Assembly: GCF_030315685.1 (NCBI RefSeq)
Contig: NZ_JASXSI010000001.1
Location: forward strand, 310,001 to 374,000
Direction: 5' to 3'
Source of the DNA: Gordonia sp. ABSL11-1
Lineage (GTDB): Bacteria > Actinomycetota > Actinomycetes > Mycobacteriales > Mycobacteriaceae
DNA: 64,000 nt
Every line of letters starts with the position of its first letter. Position 1 is the stretch's first letter. Below the pieces are notes generated by a model. That model was not told the DNA's origin. It saw only the letters and a list, made by a program, of their open reading frames with translations, and searched no databases. Of this stretch, positions 26,368 to 35,283 are shown in pieces. The position numbers and the translations under genes were made by a program.

Positions 26368-26530
26368 CGGCCGTCGCGCATGGTTGCCGACGATGCGGCA
26401 TGCCGCCGTGGTGCGGGTCACCGCGTACCGTGGGGAGACCCGAGGTCGGTGAACCGCTCGGGAGAGAACAGCACAGGGGAAGACGAGTGGTGATGACAGC
26501 ACAGGTGTGCCGACAGCAGGAGTGGACGCG

Positions 26531-27268
26531 ATGAAGGCGGATCCCGGGGCCCAACGACTCCTCCTCGACCTCGCCGACGCGGATGCGGAGCTCGCGCGGC
26601 TCGTGTACCGGCGGACACATCTCGCCGAGGACACCGAACTCGCCGAATTGAACGAGAAGGTCGACGCGGCGCGCGACGACCTCGTGCGTGCGGAGATCTC
26701 CGCCGAGGACCTCACCCGCGAGTACCGCCGGATCGACAGCGAGGTGACCGGCATGGCCTCTCGCGAGGCCAAGGACTCGGCGTTGTTGACGGCCGGGGGC
26801 CTCGCCCCCAAGGCGTTGTCGGAACTCCAGCACGAGCTGGCCGGACTCGGCCGGCGTCGGGCGAACCTCGAGGACGACATGCTGAGCGTCATGGAGCAGC
26901 AGGAGGCAGTGACCGCCGAGCAGCAACGGGCGGCCGCGACCATCGAACATCTCGACGCGGAGGTCGTCGCGACCCGGGAACGCCGGACGACGTCACTCGC
27001 CGCCATCGACGCCGATGCCGAGGCAGCCACAGAGCGTCGCACCGCCGTCGCCGCCGAGATCCCGGCCGATCTGCTCGCCGTCTACGACAAACAGCGATCC
27101 GCCGGCCGCATCGGCGCGGGACTCCTGAGGGCCCGACGATGCGGCGCCTGCCGGATGGAACTCGATCGCGGCACGATCGCCTCGATCTCGGCGAAGCTGT
27201 CCGACGATGTCGTCCGATGCGAGGAATGCGGTGCGATCCTGGTCCGCACAGCGGAGTCGGGGCTTTGA
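26531..27268 (+). CDS. Coiled-coil zinc-ribbon protein (Rv2229c-like, CT398 type)
   Basis: A 245-aa protein with a long antiparallel coiled coil (about residues 10-170, heptad-rich and Glu/Arg/Ala-rich) followed by a C4 zinc ribbon (RRCGACRMEL...VRCEECGAIL). This is the arrangement of the CT398/zf-RING_7 family, of unknown function, which always lies between the Nif3-like gene and the RNase H/phosphatase gene in mycobacteria. The ATG at 26531 has an AGGAG site about 9 nt upstream. Its stop overlaps the next gene's TTG start. Confidence 0.9.
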   Translation: MKADPGAQRLLLDLADADAELARLVYRRTHLAEDTELAELNEKVDAARDDLVRAEISAEDLTREYRRIDSEVTGMASREAKDSALLTAGGLAPKALSELQHELAGLGRRRANLEDDMLSVMEQQEAVTAEQQRAAATIEHLDAEVVATRERRTTSLAAIDADAEAATERRTAVAAEIPADLLAVYDKQRSAGRIGAGLLRARRCGACRMELDRGTIASISAKLSDDVVRCEECGAILVRTAESGL

Positions 27269-27942
27269 CCTCGTCTCCATCCACCGACGCCTCCGGCCGG
27301 CGAGCGCCGACGTGGCAGGGCAAGCACACCGAGCCGACCCGCTTGCTGCTGTTGCGCCACGGGCAGACCGCGCTGTCGGTCGATCGTCGGTACTCGGGGC
27401 GGGGTAACCCCGAACTGACCGAGGTGGGTCGTGCGCAGGCACGGTCGGCGGCCGATCGTCTCGGCACCCGGACCGACATCGCCGCCGTCATCTCGTCGCC
27501 GCTGCACCGCGCGCGGTCGACCGCGCAATCGGTCGCCGATCGGCTCGGCGTCGATGTGGCGGTCGACGACGGGTTCATCGAGACCGACTTCGGCTCGTGG
27601 GAGGGACTGACGTTCACCGAGGCCGCGACACGGGATCCCGATCTGCACGCGCGATGGCTGTCCGACACCGATGTCGCCACCCCCGGTGGTGAGAGCTTCG
27701 CGCAGGTCGCCGACCGCGTGGTCGCCGCGAAGAACGATCTGCTGCAACGGTATCGGGGCCAGACGGTGCTCGTCGTGTCGCACGTGACTCCCATTAAGCT
27801 GCTGCTGCGCGATGCTCTCGGCACCGGCCCGGAACTGCTGTTCCGGCTCCATCTGGATCTGGCCTCGCTCTCCATCGCCGAGTTCTATCCCGACGGCGGG
27901 TCGGTCGTACGACTGGTGAACGACACCGGCCACCTCGGCTGA
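27265..27942 (+). CDS. Histidine phosphatase (CobC/phosphoglycerate mutase type) lacking the RNase H domain
   Basis: A 225-aa histidine phosphatase: RHG motif in LLLLRHGQTALS, then YSGRGNPELTEVGRAQA, the second catalytic His in VVSHVTPIK, and FIETDFGSWEGLT. The orthologue in M. tuberculosis (Rv2228c) is a fusion of RNase HI and this phosphatase. Here the frame before the phosphatase holds only a short linker (SSPSTDASGRRAPTWQGKH), so the RNase H half is absent. The TTG at 27265 overlaps the previous stop (TTGA). The phosphatase may act on alpha-ribazole phosphate, but that is uncertain. Confidence 0.85.
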   Translation: MTSSPSTDASGRRAPTWQGKHTEPTRLLLLRHGQTALSVDRRYSGRGNPELTEVGRAQARSAADRLGTRTDIAAVISSPLHRARSTAQSVADRLGVDVAVDDGFIETDFGSWEGLTFTEAATRDPDLHARWLSDTDVATPGGESFAQVADRVVAAKNDLLQRYRGQTVLVVSHVTPIKLLLRDALGTGPELLFRLHLDLASLSIAEFYPDGGSVVRLVNDTGHLG

Positions 27943-27960
27943 GGCGATGCCCGCGGGCGC

Positions 27961-27966
27961 TATCCT
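27961..27966 (+). promoter_or_regulatory. -10 element (TATCCT) of rnpB
   Basis: TATCCT lies 4 nt before the 5' strand of the RNase P RNA terminal helix, a plausible transcription start distance. Confidence 0.6.
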
Positions 27967-27970
27967 GGGT

Positions 27971-28411
<441 letters not shown>

Positions 28412-28460
28412 CCACGACAGCCCGCCGCACCGATCCCGGCGCCCTGATGCCGCAGGCCAT

Positions 28461-28466
28461 TACAGT
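28461..28466 (+). promoter_or_regulatory. -10 element (TACAGT) of the RNB ribonuclease gene
   Basis: TACAGT ends 6 nt before GTG 28473 and fixes that start; frame codons further upstream run into rnpB. Confidence 0.5.
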
Positions 28467-28472
28467 CGGGGT

Positions 28473-29903
28473 GTGCAGCGAATACTGTCGGCACCCGACA
28501 TCGACTTCGACGCCGTCCGGACCGAACTCGGCGTCTCCGAGGACTACGGCACCGGCGCGCAGGACGAGGCCGACCATGCCGTCGACCGTCATGCCGCCGA
28601 CCGTGAGGACCGCACCGACCTGCCGTTCGTGACCATCGATCCGCCGACGTCGAAGGATCTCGACCAGGCCGTCCACCTCACCGCCGACGACGACGGATTC
28701 GTCGTCGACTACGCGATCGCCGATGTCGCCGCGCTGGTCGAACCCGAGGGAGCCCTCGACCAGGAGAGCCGGCGTCGCGGCACCACCGTCTATTTTCCCG
28801 ACTGCTCGGTGCCGCTGCATCCTCGTTCGCTGTCGGAGGGGACAGGATCGTTGCTGCCCGGCCAGACGCGGCCGTGCGTGCTCTGGACCATCCGCGTGAC
28901 CCGTGACGGGGCGACACGGGAGGTGTCGGTGCGTCGCGCGACGATCCGTTCGGTCGCCCAGCTCGACTATGCCGGTGTCTCGGCCGACGCCGTCGCCGGA
29001 CGGCTCCACCCGTCGATCGCCGCTCTGCCCGCGTTCGGCGAACTCCGTCACGGGGTCGCCCTGCGGCGCGGGGCGGTCGAACTCGACCTGCCCGACCAGG
29101 AGGTGGTGCGGGGGGACTCCGGCTGGACCCTGCGACTGGCCCCGCACACCGCGGCCGACATGTGGAACTCGCAACTCTCATTGCTCACCGGCATGTGCGC
29201 AGGCACCATGATGGCCGACGCCGGGTTCGGGCTGCTCCGGACGCTGCCACCGGCCGACGACGATGCCGTCGAGGCCCTGCGTGTCTCCGCGGCAGCGCTC
29301 GGCGTCGACTGGCCCGCCGGCGCCACGCCGGGTCAGTTCCTCGCAGGTCTGCCGCGCGATGAACCATCAACACTCGCACTGATGTCCGGCGGTGCGGCGT
29401 TGATGCGTGGGGCGGATTACCTGGCGCTGGCTGATCCGCTCGACCGCGACCAGCAGCCCGCGCCGCGGCCCGACCGCATGCGTCACGCGGCGATCGCCGG
29501 ACTCTACGCGCACGTGACGGCGCCGCTGCGTCGGCTCGGTGACCGCTTCGCCACCGAGGTCTGCCTGTCGGTGACCTCGGGGGAGCCTGTGCCCGACTGG
29601 GTCTCCCGTGCGTTGCCGACCCTGCCGAAACTCCTCCGTTCGGCTGATTCGTTGTCGGCGGCGGCCGATCGGGCGAGTATCGACCTCGCCGAGGCCGTGC
29701 TGCTGTCGCACCGGGTCGGAGAGCGGTTCGATGCCGTCGTGCTGCATGCGGCAACCGAGCGTCGGCCCGCGCAGGTGTTCGTCACCGATCTTGCGGTGAT
29801 CGCACCCTGCGACGGTCACCCGGAGCAGGGTCGTCGGCTACCGGTGACCCTGACGGTGGCAGACCCGACCGCACGGAAGGTCGCCTTCGCGCCCGCGACC
29901 TGA
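28473..29903 (+). CDS. RNB-domain ribonuclease (RNase II/R family)
   Basis: A 476-aa 3'-5' exoribonuclease-like protein. The RNB active-site signature is TIDPPTSKDLDQA with its Asp cluster, followed by YAIADVAALVEPEGALDQESRRRGTTVYFPDCSVPLHP. A central MWNSQLSLLTGMCAGTMM and the Arg-rich YAHVTAPLRRLGDRF also belong to the domain. N-terminal cold-shock domains and a clear C-terminal S1 domain are missing, so it is a compact version. The GTG at 28473 is the first codon after a TACAGT -10 element. Substrates are unknown; adjacency to rnpB is probably incidental. Confidence 0.88.
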   Translation: MQRILSAPDIDFDAVRTELGVSEDYGTGAQDEADHAVDRHAADREDRTDLPFVTIDPPTSKDLDQAVHLTADDDGFVVDYAIADVAALVEPEGALDQESRRRGTTVYFPDCSVPLHPRSLSEGTGSLLPGQTRPCVLWTIRVTRDGATREVSVRRATIRSVAQLDYAGVSADAVAGRLHPSIAALPAFGELRHGVALRRGAVELDLPDQEVVRGDSGWTLRLAPHTAADMWNSQLSLLTGMCAGTMMADAGFGLLRTLPPADDDAVEALRVSAAALGVDWPAGATPGQFLAGLPRDEPSTLALMSGGAALMRGADYLALADPLDRDQQPAPRPDRMRHAAIAGLYAHVTAPLRRLGDRFATEVCLSVTSGEPVPDWVSRALPTLPKLLRSADSLSAAADRASIDLAEAVLLSHRVGERFDAVVLHAATERRPAQVFVTDLAVIAPCDGHPEQGRRLPVTLTVADPTARKVAFAPAT

Positions 29904-29921
29904 GAGTTCTTCCCCCAGTTC

Positions 29922-29975
29922 TGTGTTCGTCCGTCGGATGCACCCGGCGGACGAACACACAACCGGCGGACGAAC
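29922..29975. repeat. Inverted and direct repeats between the convergent RNB and CYTH-CHAD genes
   Basis: TGTGTTCGTCCG (29922-29933) is perfectly complementary to 29948-29959, giving a 12-bp stem and a 14-nt loop. The 13-mer CCGGCGGACGAAC also occurs as a direct repeat at 29944-29956 and 29963-29975. The convergent position makes a shared terminator the simplest explanation. Confidence 0.75.
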
Positions 29976-29977
29976 GT

Positions 29978-30022
29978 GGGGGCGGGCGCGCGGGCGCGCG
30001 GGCGCGCCGGGCGCGCGGCGGG
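29978..30022. repeat. 45-nt run of G and C only with GGGCGCGC-type repeats
   Basis: The stretch contains no A or T and repeats the unit GGGCGCGC with variation. It ends 13 nt before the stop of the CYTH-CHAD gene. No coding frame uses it. Confidence 0.9.
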
Positions 30023-30035
30023 AGGGTGGGGTGGG

Positions 30036-31532
30036 TCAGAGGTCTTTGGCGGCCTTGCGGTAGGCGGCCAGCGCGCGCTCGCCGTCGGCCTCCTGACGAG
30101 CGTCGATCCGTCCGAGGACGAACATGTCCGGCCCGGAGAGTGTCCCGCCCGCAACCAGTTCCGCGAGTCGCGCACGGTTGATGTGGGTGTCGTTGACGTC
30201 ACCGAGTGCGGACTGGATGTTCTTGGCGACTCGCGCGACGTTCTTGTGCCGCTTCTTGCCGAGAGGGGTGGCCGCGTCGGTGCTGTAGCGCAGTCGCTTC
30301 GCCTTCTTGCGGATCGTGTGCAGTTGTTCCTCCCATTCGGGGGAGCCTTCCGCGAACGACGCCAGCGCGTCCTGAGACTTCCGGATGCTCTTGCGGCTCT
30401 TCGTGATCGCCCGGTCGACGGCGGTTCCGGCATCGAGGTCCGCATCCGGGCCGGGCGGAGGTGACGCGATCAGCTCGTCGATGGCATCGAGCAACGCGAA
30501 ATACCGGTCGGAGTTCATCGCGACGTGCGCTGTTCTGATGGCACGATCGTGCACGGACGCCTCGGCCTCGGTCAGCCGGGCGATCAGGTCGGGGGAGGCG
30601 TTCTCGGACCGCAACAGCGACTCGTCGATGGCCAATTGCACCTCGGAATCCCGCGCATCGCCCAGAATCCGGGCGAGCAACTTCAGCTCGTTGTCGAGGT
30701 GCGCGACGCGCGTGGCGTCGAGGACGGTCGGGAATCCGGAGAACAGACTGCGCAGTCGGCGACAGGCCACCCGCATCTGATGGACCGCGTCCTCCGCGTC
30801 GACCCGGACCAGCGGGTCGTACGCGATGAGGGAGTTGCGATGGATCGCGATGTCGGTGATCACCAGCTCCAGAGCGGTCGGCCGCTTGCCCAGGTGCGGT
30901 TCCACCACGGTCGGTGTCGATCCGATCGCGCGAGCCAGCTTGGACGCCGACGACGGGGCACGCCCGCCGGAGTTGCGCAGCAACTTGCCGGCCGCCTTGA
31001 GCAGCGACGGGTGTGCGGCCGTCCCGATCAGCTCGAACTCCCACTCCGCCCATTCCTGGAAATGGCCTCCGGGGAGCAGGGATTGGGCGGTGACGAGATC
31101 TTCGGCGAACTCGGCGACCGGTCGGCCGTCGGTGCCGAGCAGCGTCGTGACGGTTCTCGTCGTGGAGATCGCGGCGACCGGGATCAGCGCGCGTGTGCGG
31201 GTCAGCGCGATGACGGGGGTGATCAACTCGGCCGGCACCACACCGTCCTCCGGTGCGTCGTCGAACCCCAACTGGAGTTCGTGCCGGGCACCGGCTGTTC
31301 CGGTGGGGCGCTTGAGGTGCCACCCGGCGTCTTTGCCGCCGGTCCGGCGGCGCATCGTGATGCGGTTGCCGGCGAGGTCGAGGTTCTCCGTGTCGAAGTA
31401 GGTGGCGTCGAGACCGAACGTCTGCGGCTCCTCGGCGCCGACGACGCCCGGCAACACCCGGAGGTCGGGAGCCGTGTGGCCCGCATCCACGTCGAACTTC
31501 AATTCCACCTCGACCTGCTCGGATGCCGCCAC
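30036..31532 (-). CDS. CYTH and CHAD domain protein
   Basis: A 498-aa protein joining an N-terminal CYTH (triphosphate tunnel metalloenzyme) domain to a C-terminal CHAD helical domain. The CYTH ExExK motif is E8-E10-K12 (VEVELKF), with later barrel residues such as RRRTGGKDAGWHLKRP. CHAD spans about residues 210-490 and has the conserved His-rich helices (DAVHQMRVACRRLRSLF, RKKAKRLRYSTDAA). CHAD proteins bind polyphosphate; CYTH partners often hydrolyse triphosphate. Synteny matches Rv2226. The GTG at 31532 has an AGGAGG site 6 nt upstream. Confidence 0.93.
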   Translation of the reverse strand: MAASEQVEVELKFDVDAGHTAPDLRVLPGVVGAEEPQTFGLDATYFDTENLDLAGNRITMRRRTGGKDAGWHLKRPTGTAGARHELQLGFDDAPEDGVVPAELITPVIALTRTRALIPVAAISTTRTVTTLLGTDGRPVAEFAEDLVTAQSLLPGGHFQEWAEWEFELIGTAAHPSLLKAAGKLLRNSGGRAPSSASKLARAIGSTPTVVEPHLGKRPTALELVITDIAIHRNSLIAYDPLVRVDAEDAVHQMRVACRRLRSLFSGFPTVLDATRVAHLDNELKLLARILGDARDSEVQLAIDESLLRSENASPDLIARLTEAEASVHDRAIRTAHVAMNSDRYFALLDAIDELIASPPPGPDADLDAGTAVDRAITKSRKSIRKSQDALASFAEGSPEWEEQLHTIRKKAKRLRYSTDAATPLGKKRHKNVARVAKNIQSALGDVNDTHINRARLAELVAGGTLSGPDMFVLGRIDARQEADGERALAAYRKAAKDL

Positions 31533-31610
31533 CCAGATCCTCCTCGCTACCGCCGCCGACGCGGACGCCCGCGTCCCGTGTCTGTGCCGTCGAGTCTAGT
31601 TTGCCCGGTG

Positions 31611-32564
31611 TCAGCGCCCGGCGAACTCGTCGGTCGCGGTGATCAGGTGATGCTTGATCCCGGGCTCGAACGAGGCATGTCCGGCGTCGGCGACGATGTG
31701 CAGGGCGGCGGCCGGCCACGCACGGTGCAGATCCCAGGCGCTGCGGGGCGGACACACCACGTCGTAGCGGCCCTGCACGATTACGCCGGGGATGTCGGCG
31801 ATGCGGTCGATGTCGGCCAGCAGCTGGCCGTCCTCGAGGAAGCCGCGGTTCATGAAGTAATGGTTCTCGATCGCCGCGAAGGCGAGGTCGAATCGCGCAT
31901 CGCCCGGCTCCTCGGAGTTCTTGGGCAGCAGGTGACTCGTGGCCTGTTCCCAGCCGGTCCAGGCGCTGGCCGCCGCCTGCGCGACATCTCGGTCCGACGA
32001 GGTCAGCAGACGGTGGTAGGCCGCGACGAGGTCACCGTCGCGTTCGGACTCGGGGATCGGTGCGAGGTAGGACTCCCACAGATCCGGATACATGTTCGCG
32101 GCGCCGCCGTTGTAGTACCAGTCGATCTCGCTGCGGCGAAGCAGGAAGATGCCGCGCAGGACCAATTCGGTGACACGTTCCGGGTGGGACTCGGCGTAGG
32201 CGAGTCCGAGGGTGGAACCCCAGGATCCGCCGAAGACCTGCCAGCGCTCGACGCCGAGATGCTCGCGCAGCGCCTCGATGTCGGCGATGAGATGCGGCGT
32301 GGTGTTGACCGACAGGTCCGCCCCGTCGGCGATGTGGGGGCGTGATCGGCCGCAGCCACGCTGGTCGAAGAGCACGATGCGGTAGCGCGCCGGGTCGAAG
32401 AATCGTCGCTGATCGGGCGAGGTGCCGCCGCCCGGGCCGCCGTGGACGAAGACGACGGGTTTGCCATCGGGATTTCCGGAGGTCTCCCAATAGATCTGCT
32501 GGCCGTCGCCGACGTCGAGGTGGCCCTGGTCGTACGGTTCGGTGGCCGGATAGAAATCGCGCAT
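31611..32564 (-). CDS. pip: Prolyl aminopeptidase (proline iminopeptidase)
   Basis: A cytoplasmic alpha/beta hydrolase (317 aa, peptidase family S33) that removes N-terminal proline. The oxyanion motif VFVHGGPGGGT, nucleophile motif FGGSWGSTLGLAYA and family segment LFDQRGCGRS are present; the catalytic Asp is in GRYDVVCPP and the His in ADAGHASFEPG. The ATG at 32564 is supported by a TAGGGT -10 element 7 nt upstream; a GTG at 32570 is also in frame. It lies 44 nt after panB on the same strand; in M. tuberculosis pip is elsewhere, so it is an insertion in this syntenic block. Confidence 0.93.
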   Translation of the reverse strand: MRDFYPATEPYDQGHLDVGDGQQIYWETSGNPDGKPVVFVHGGPGGGTSPDQRRFFDPARYRIVLFDQRGCGRSRPHIADGADLSVNTTPHLIADIEALREHLGVERWQVFGGSWGSTLGLAYAESHPERVTELVLRGIFLLRRSEIDWYYNGGAANMYPDLWESYLAPIPESERDGDLVAAYHRLLTSSDRDVAQAAASAWTGWEQATSHLLPKNSEEPGDARFDLAFAAIENHYFMNRGFLEDGQLLADIDRIADIPGVIVQGRYDVVCPPRSAWDLHRAWPAAALHIVADAGHASFEPGIKHHLITATDEFAGR

Positions 32565-32571
32565 GGGCACA

Positions 32572-32577
32572 ACCCTA
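32572..32577 (-). promoter_or_regulatory. -10 element (TAGGGT) of pip
   Basis: TAGGGT on the minus strand ends 7 nt before ATG 32564, in the short panB-pip gap. Confidence 0.4.
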
Positions 32578-32608
32578 TGCGCGATCTCTCCGCCGCGGGG
32601 TCGGCCGC

Positions 32609-33472
32609 TCAGTAACTGTGTTCGGCCCCGGGGAACGTCCCGCGGCGCACCTCGTCGGCGTACTGCTCTGCCGCCGTGCGCAATTCGGTGCCGACGTCGG
32701 CGAAGCGCTTGACGAACTTCGCGGTCTTGCCGTGGGTGAGTCCGGCCATGTCCTGCCAGACGAGGACTTGCGCGTCGGTCTCGTGCCCGGCGCCGATGCC
32801 CACCGTCGGGATGGTGAGCTTGCGGGTGATCTGGCCCGCGAGGTCGGCCGGGACCATTTCCATGACCACCGCGAACGCACCCGCCTCCTGGACCGCGATC
32901 GCGTCGGCGACGAGCTGATCGCCCGCATCGCCACGCCCCTGGACGCGATAGCCGCCGAGCCCGTTGACGCTCTGCGGGGTGAACCCGATGTGCGCCATCA
33001 CGGGGATTCCGGCCGCGGACAGTGCTGCGATCTGGTCGGCCACGCGTTCGCCACCCTCGAGTTTGATCGCGTGGGCACCGGTCTCCTTGAAGACCTTGAC
33101 GGCCGATTCGAGGGCCTGCTGCGGGCTCGCCTCGTACGTGCCGAACGGGAGGTCGGCGACGACGAGCGCGTGGGGTGCGCCGCGCACGACCGCACGGATG
33201 AGCGGGATGAGTTCGTCGAGTGTGACCGGGATGGTGGAGTCGTAACCGAGGACGACATTGGCCGCCGAGTCGCCGACGAGCAGAACGGGGATCTCGGCCG
33301 CGTCGAAGATCCGGGCGGTCGAGTAGTCGTAGCAGGTCAGCATCGACCACTTCTCGCCCTCGGCCTTCATCTGGGCCAGATGCTGCACGCGGGTCGCGCG
33401 ACGACGGGGGGCCTGGGCAGCGGGATCGCCCGCGACGGGGCCGGACGCGCCATACACCGAAGAATCGGACAT
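32609..33472 (-). CDS. panB: 3-methyl-2-oxobutanoate hydroxymethyltransferase PanB
   Basis: First committed enzyme of pantothenate synthesis (287 aa): transfers a hydroxymethyl group from methylene-THF to alpha-ketoisovalerate. It has the metal/substrate motifs [58 protein letters not shown] and [20 protein letters not shown]. The ATG at 33472 is used because it follows a GAGA site; an upstream frame start at 33589 adds unrelated residues. The first 30 residues are a non-conserved Ala/Pro-rich tail. It is divergent from the caeA-like gene, as Rv2225 is from Rv2224c. Confidence 0.95.
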   Translation of the reverse strand: MSDSSVYGASGPVAGDPAAQAPRRRATRVQHLAQMKAEGEKWSMLTCYDYSTARIFDAAEIPVLLVGDSAANVVLGYDSTIPVTLDELIPLIRAVVRGAPHALVVADLPFGTYEASPQQALESAVKVFKETGAHAIKLEGGERVADQIAALSAAGIPVMAHIGFTPQSVNGLGGYRVQGRGDAGDQLVADAIAVQEAGAFAVVMEMVPADLAGQITRKLTIPTVGIGAGHETDAQVLVWQDMAGLTHGKTAKFVKRFADVGTELRTAAEQYADEVRRGTFPGAEHSY

Positions 33473-33621
33473 CGTTGTCTCTTTTCTGCCTCGAGTCCTG
33501 CCTGGCAGGTACCCGGGTTGGGTTTGACAGTCCCCATTGTGGCACCGGAACGGAGCGTGTTGAATGCCATGAACTGTGGCTTTCCTCACAGCCGCGTCAT
33601 GGGTGGCCAGTGCTGGTGGCC

Positions 33622-33627
33622 TACGAT
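33622..33627 (+). promoter_or_regulatory. -10 element (TACGAT) of the caeA-like gene
   Basis: TACGAT ends 6 nt before ATG 33634; this decides the start among several in-frame ATG/GTG codons. Confidence 0.55.
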
Positions 33628-33633
33628 CACCGC

Positions 33634-33669
33634 ATGTCGACCGGTAAGTCGACCGGTATGTCGACAGGT
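33634..33669 (+). repeat. Triplicated 12-nt unit at the start of the caeA-like gene
   Basis: Units ATGTCGACCGGT, AAGTCGACCGGT and ATGTCGACAGGT follow one another in frame and encode M/K-S-T-G three times. Two of the units begin with ATG, so start choice could vary. Confidence 0.9.
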
Positions 33670-35199
33670 GTGCGAATGGTTCGACGACGCCGGGCGACCG
33701 TCCTCCTGATCGTGGCGCTCGGTGTGCTCGGAGGGTGCCGGCCGGCGGAGTCGGTGACGCCGGGTATCGATTTCCAGGCGTGTGGTCCTGCCGGTGATAC
33801 GGCCGTCGGGGCTGATCGAGTCGTGGGCTCGTCGGATGGCTCCCGCGTGCTGTGCGGGCGGCTCGACGTGCCCCTCGATCCCGATGATCCCGCGGCGGGC
33901 ACGATCTCCCTCGCCGTGGCGCGGCTGCCGGCGCGGGGTGAGCGGGCCGGGACGGTCGTCATCGATCCCGGCGGTCCGGGGACGTCCGCGGTGGATCACC
34001 TGATCGACGCGGGAGAGTCGGTGGCGGCCCTGCCGTTCGCCCGGACCCACGACCTCGTCGCCGTCGACGCGCGGGGTGTCGGAGCGTCACGACCGTCGTT
34101 GCGGTGCCGCACAGATGCCGAGCGCGACGCCGCGCGCGCGGCCGACACCGGTGACCGCTCGGCGGCAGGGATCGCGCGGATCGAGCGCGACCGTGAAGAA
34201 CTCGCCGCGCGGTGCCGGGACCGGATCGGTGCGACGTTCCTGTCCCGGGTCGGCACCGCCTTCGCGGTCGAGGATCTCGACCGTGTGCGGATCGCGCTGG
34301 GCGAGGACCGGATCGGATTCGTCGGCCATTCATATGGGACACGCACGGCGATCGAGTACGCGCGCCGCTTCCCGTCGCATGCGGGCGGTGTGGTCCTCGA
34401 CGGTGTGGTGAATCCCGACGAGGACCCCATCGACACCGCCCTGGCGCAACTCGGCGGCTTCGGGCGGGCCTTCGAGGATTTCGCGGCGGATTGCGTTCGA
34501 CGCACCGGATGCCCGCTGGGGACGCGTCCCGATCAGGCGGTGCAGCGGTACCGCGAGATGCTCGCCCCGCTGCGCCTCGCTCCGGTGGCCGTGGGGTCCC
34601 GTTCGCTGTCGGCCGGCGACGCCGAGACCGCGACCATTGCAGCGCTGTATCGAGAGGCGACCTGGGGTGGCCTGCGCTCCGCGCTTGCCGGTCTGTCCCG
34701 TGGGGACGGTTCGGATCTGTTGACGCTCGCCGACGACGCCGAGGGACGAAGGCCGGACGGTGGTTACGACTCCACGTCGGACGCTTTCCTCGCCATCACC
34801 TGTGCCGACGACGCGAGAGTTCGCGACCGTGGGCGGTGGGACGACTACGACGACCGGGCGCGCCGGCAGGCGCCGTTCGCCGACGACGGCCGCGGTACCG
34901 GTCACGGTCCGCTCGGGATCTGCGAATACTGGACGCCCGGTGCGCGATCCGCACGGCCGGGGTCGCCTGCCGGATCGGGGGCGGACCTGCCGGCACCGGC
35001 GCTGGTCGTCGCGACCACGGGTGACCCGGCCACGCCGTACGCGGCCGGCCTCGACTGGGCGCGGGCGAACGCCGCCGCCGTCGTGACCGTGCGGGGTCGG
35101 CATCACACGGCGGTCTTCGGCGGCGACCCATGCGTCGACGACACGGTCAGCCGGTATCTCATCGATCTCAGAGTGCCATCTCCTCGTCTCACATGCTGA
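33634..35199 (+). CDS. Lipoprotein alpha/beta hydrolase, CaeA/Hip1-like (tripeptidyl aminopeptidase family)
   Basis: A 521-aa cell-envelope serine hydrolase. The N-terminal [12 protein letters not shown] is a lipobox with the Cys at about residue 35. The catalytic Ser is in [14 protein letters not shown], the Asp probably in TTGDPATPY and the His in [10 protein letters not shown]; the TAP-like C-terminal domain is recognisable. It corresponds to Rv2224c (CaeA/Hip1) and Rv2223c, which are tandem copies in M. tuberculosis; only one is present here. The first codons consist of three near-identical 12-nt units. Start set by the TACGAT element. Confidence 0.87.
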   Translation: MSTGKSTGMSTGVRMVRRRRATVLLIVALGVLGGCRPAESVTPGIDFQACGPAGDTAVGADRVVGSSDGSRVLCGRLDVPLDPDDPAAGTISLAVARLPARGERAGTVVIDPGGPGTSAVDHLIDAGESVAALPFARTHDLVAVDARGVGASRPSLRCRTDAERDAARAADTGDRSAAGIARIERDREELAARCRDRIGATFLSRVGTAFAVEDLDRVRIALGEDRIGFVGHSYGTRTAIEYARRFPSHAGGVVLDGVVNPDEDPIDTALAQLGGFGRAFEDFAADCVRRTGCPLGTRPDQAVQRYREMLAPLRLAPVAVGSRSLSAGDAETATIAALYREATWGGLRSALAGLSRGDGSDLLTLADDAEGRRPDGGYDSTSDAFLAITCADDARVRDRGRWDDYDDRARRQAPFADDGRGTGHGPLGICEYWTPGARSARPGSPAGSGADLPAPALVVATTGDPATPYAAGLDWARANAAAVVTVRGRHHTAVFGGDPCVDDTVSRYLIDLRVPSPRLTC

Positions 35200-35270
35200 G
35201 AATCACGTCGCAAAGCCGCAGGAAGGGGAGTTCGAATTGTGGATGTAACACGGATTTAACAGGCTACTTC

Positions 35271-35276
35271 TAATCT
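35271..35276 (+). promoter_or_regulatory. -10 element (TAATCT) of glnA2
   Basis: TAATCT ends 7 nt before ATG 35284, suggesting a leaderless glnA2 message. A weak GlnR-like half box (GTAAC-n6-TTAAC, 35245-35260) lies just upstream of it. Confidence 0.5.
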
Positions 35277-35283
35277 CCGGGTC

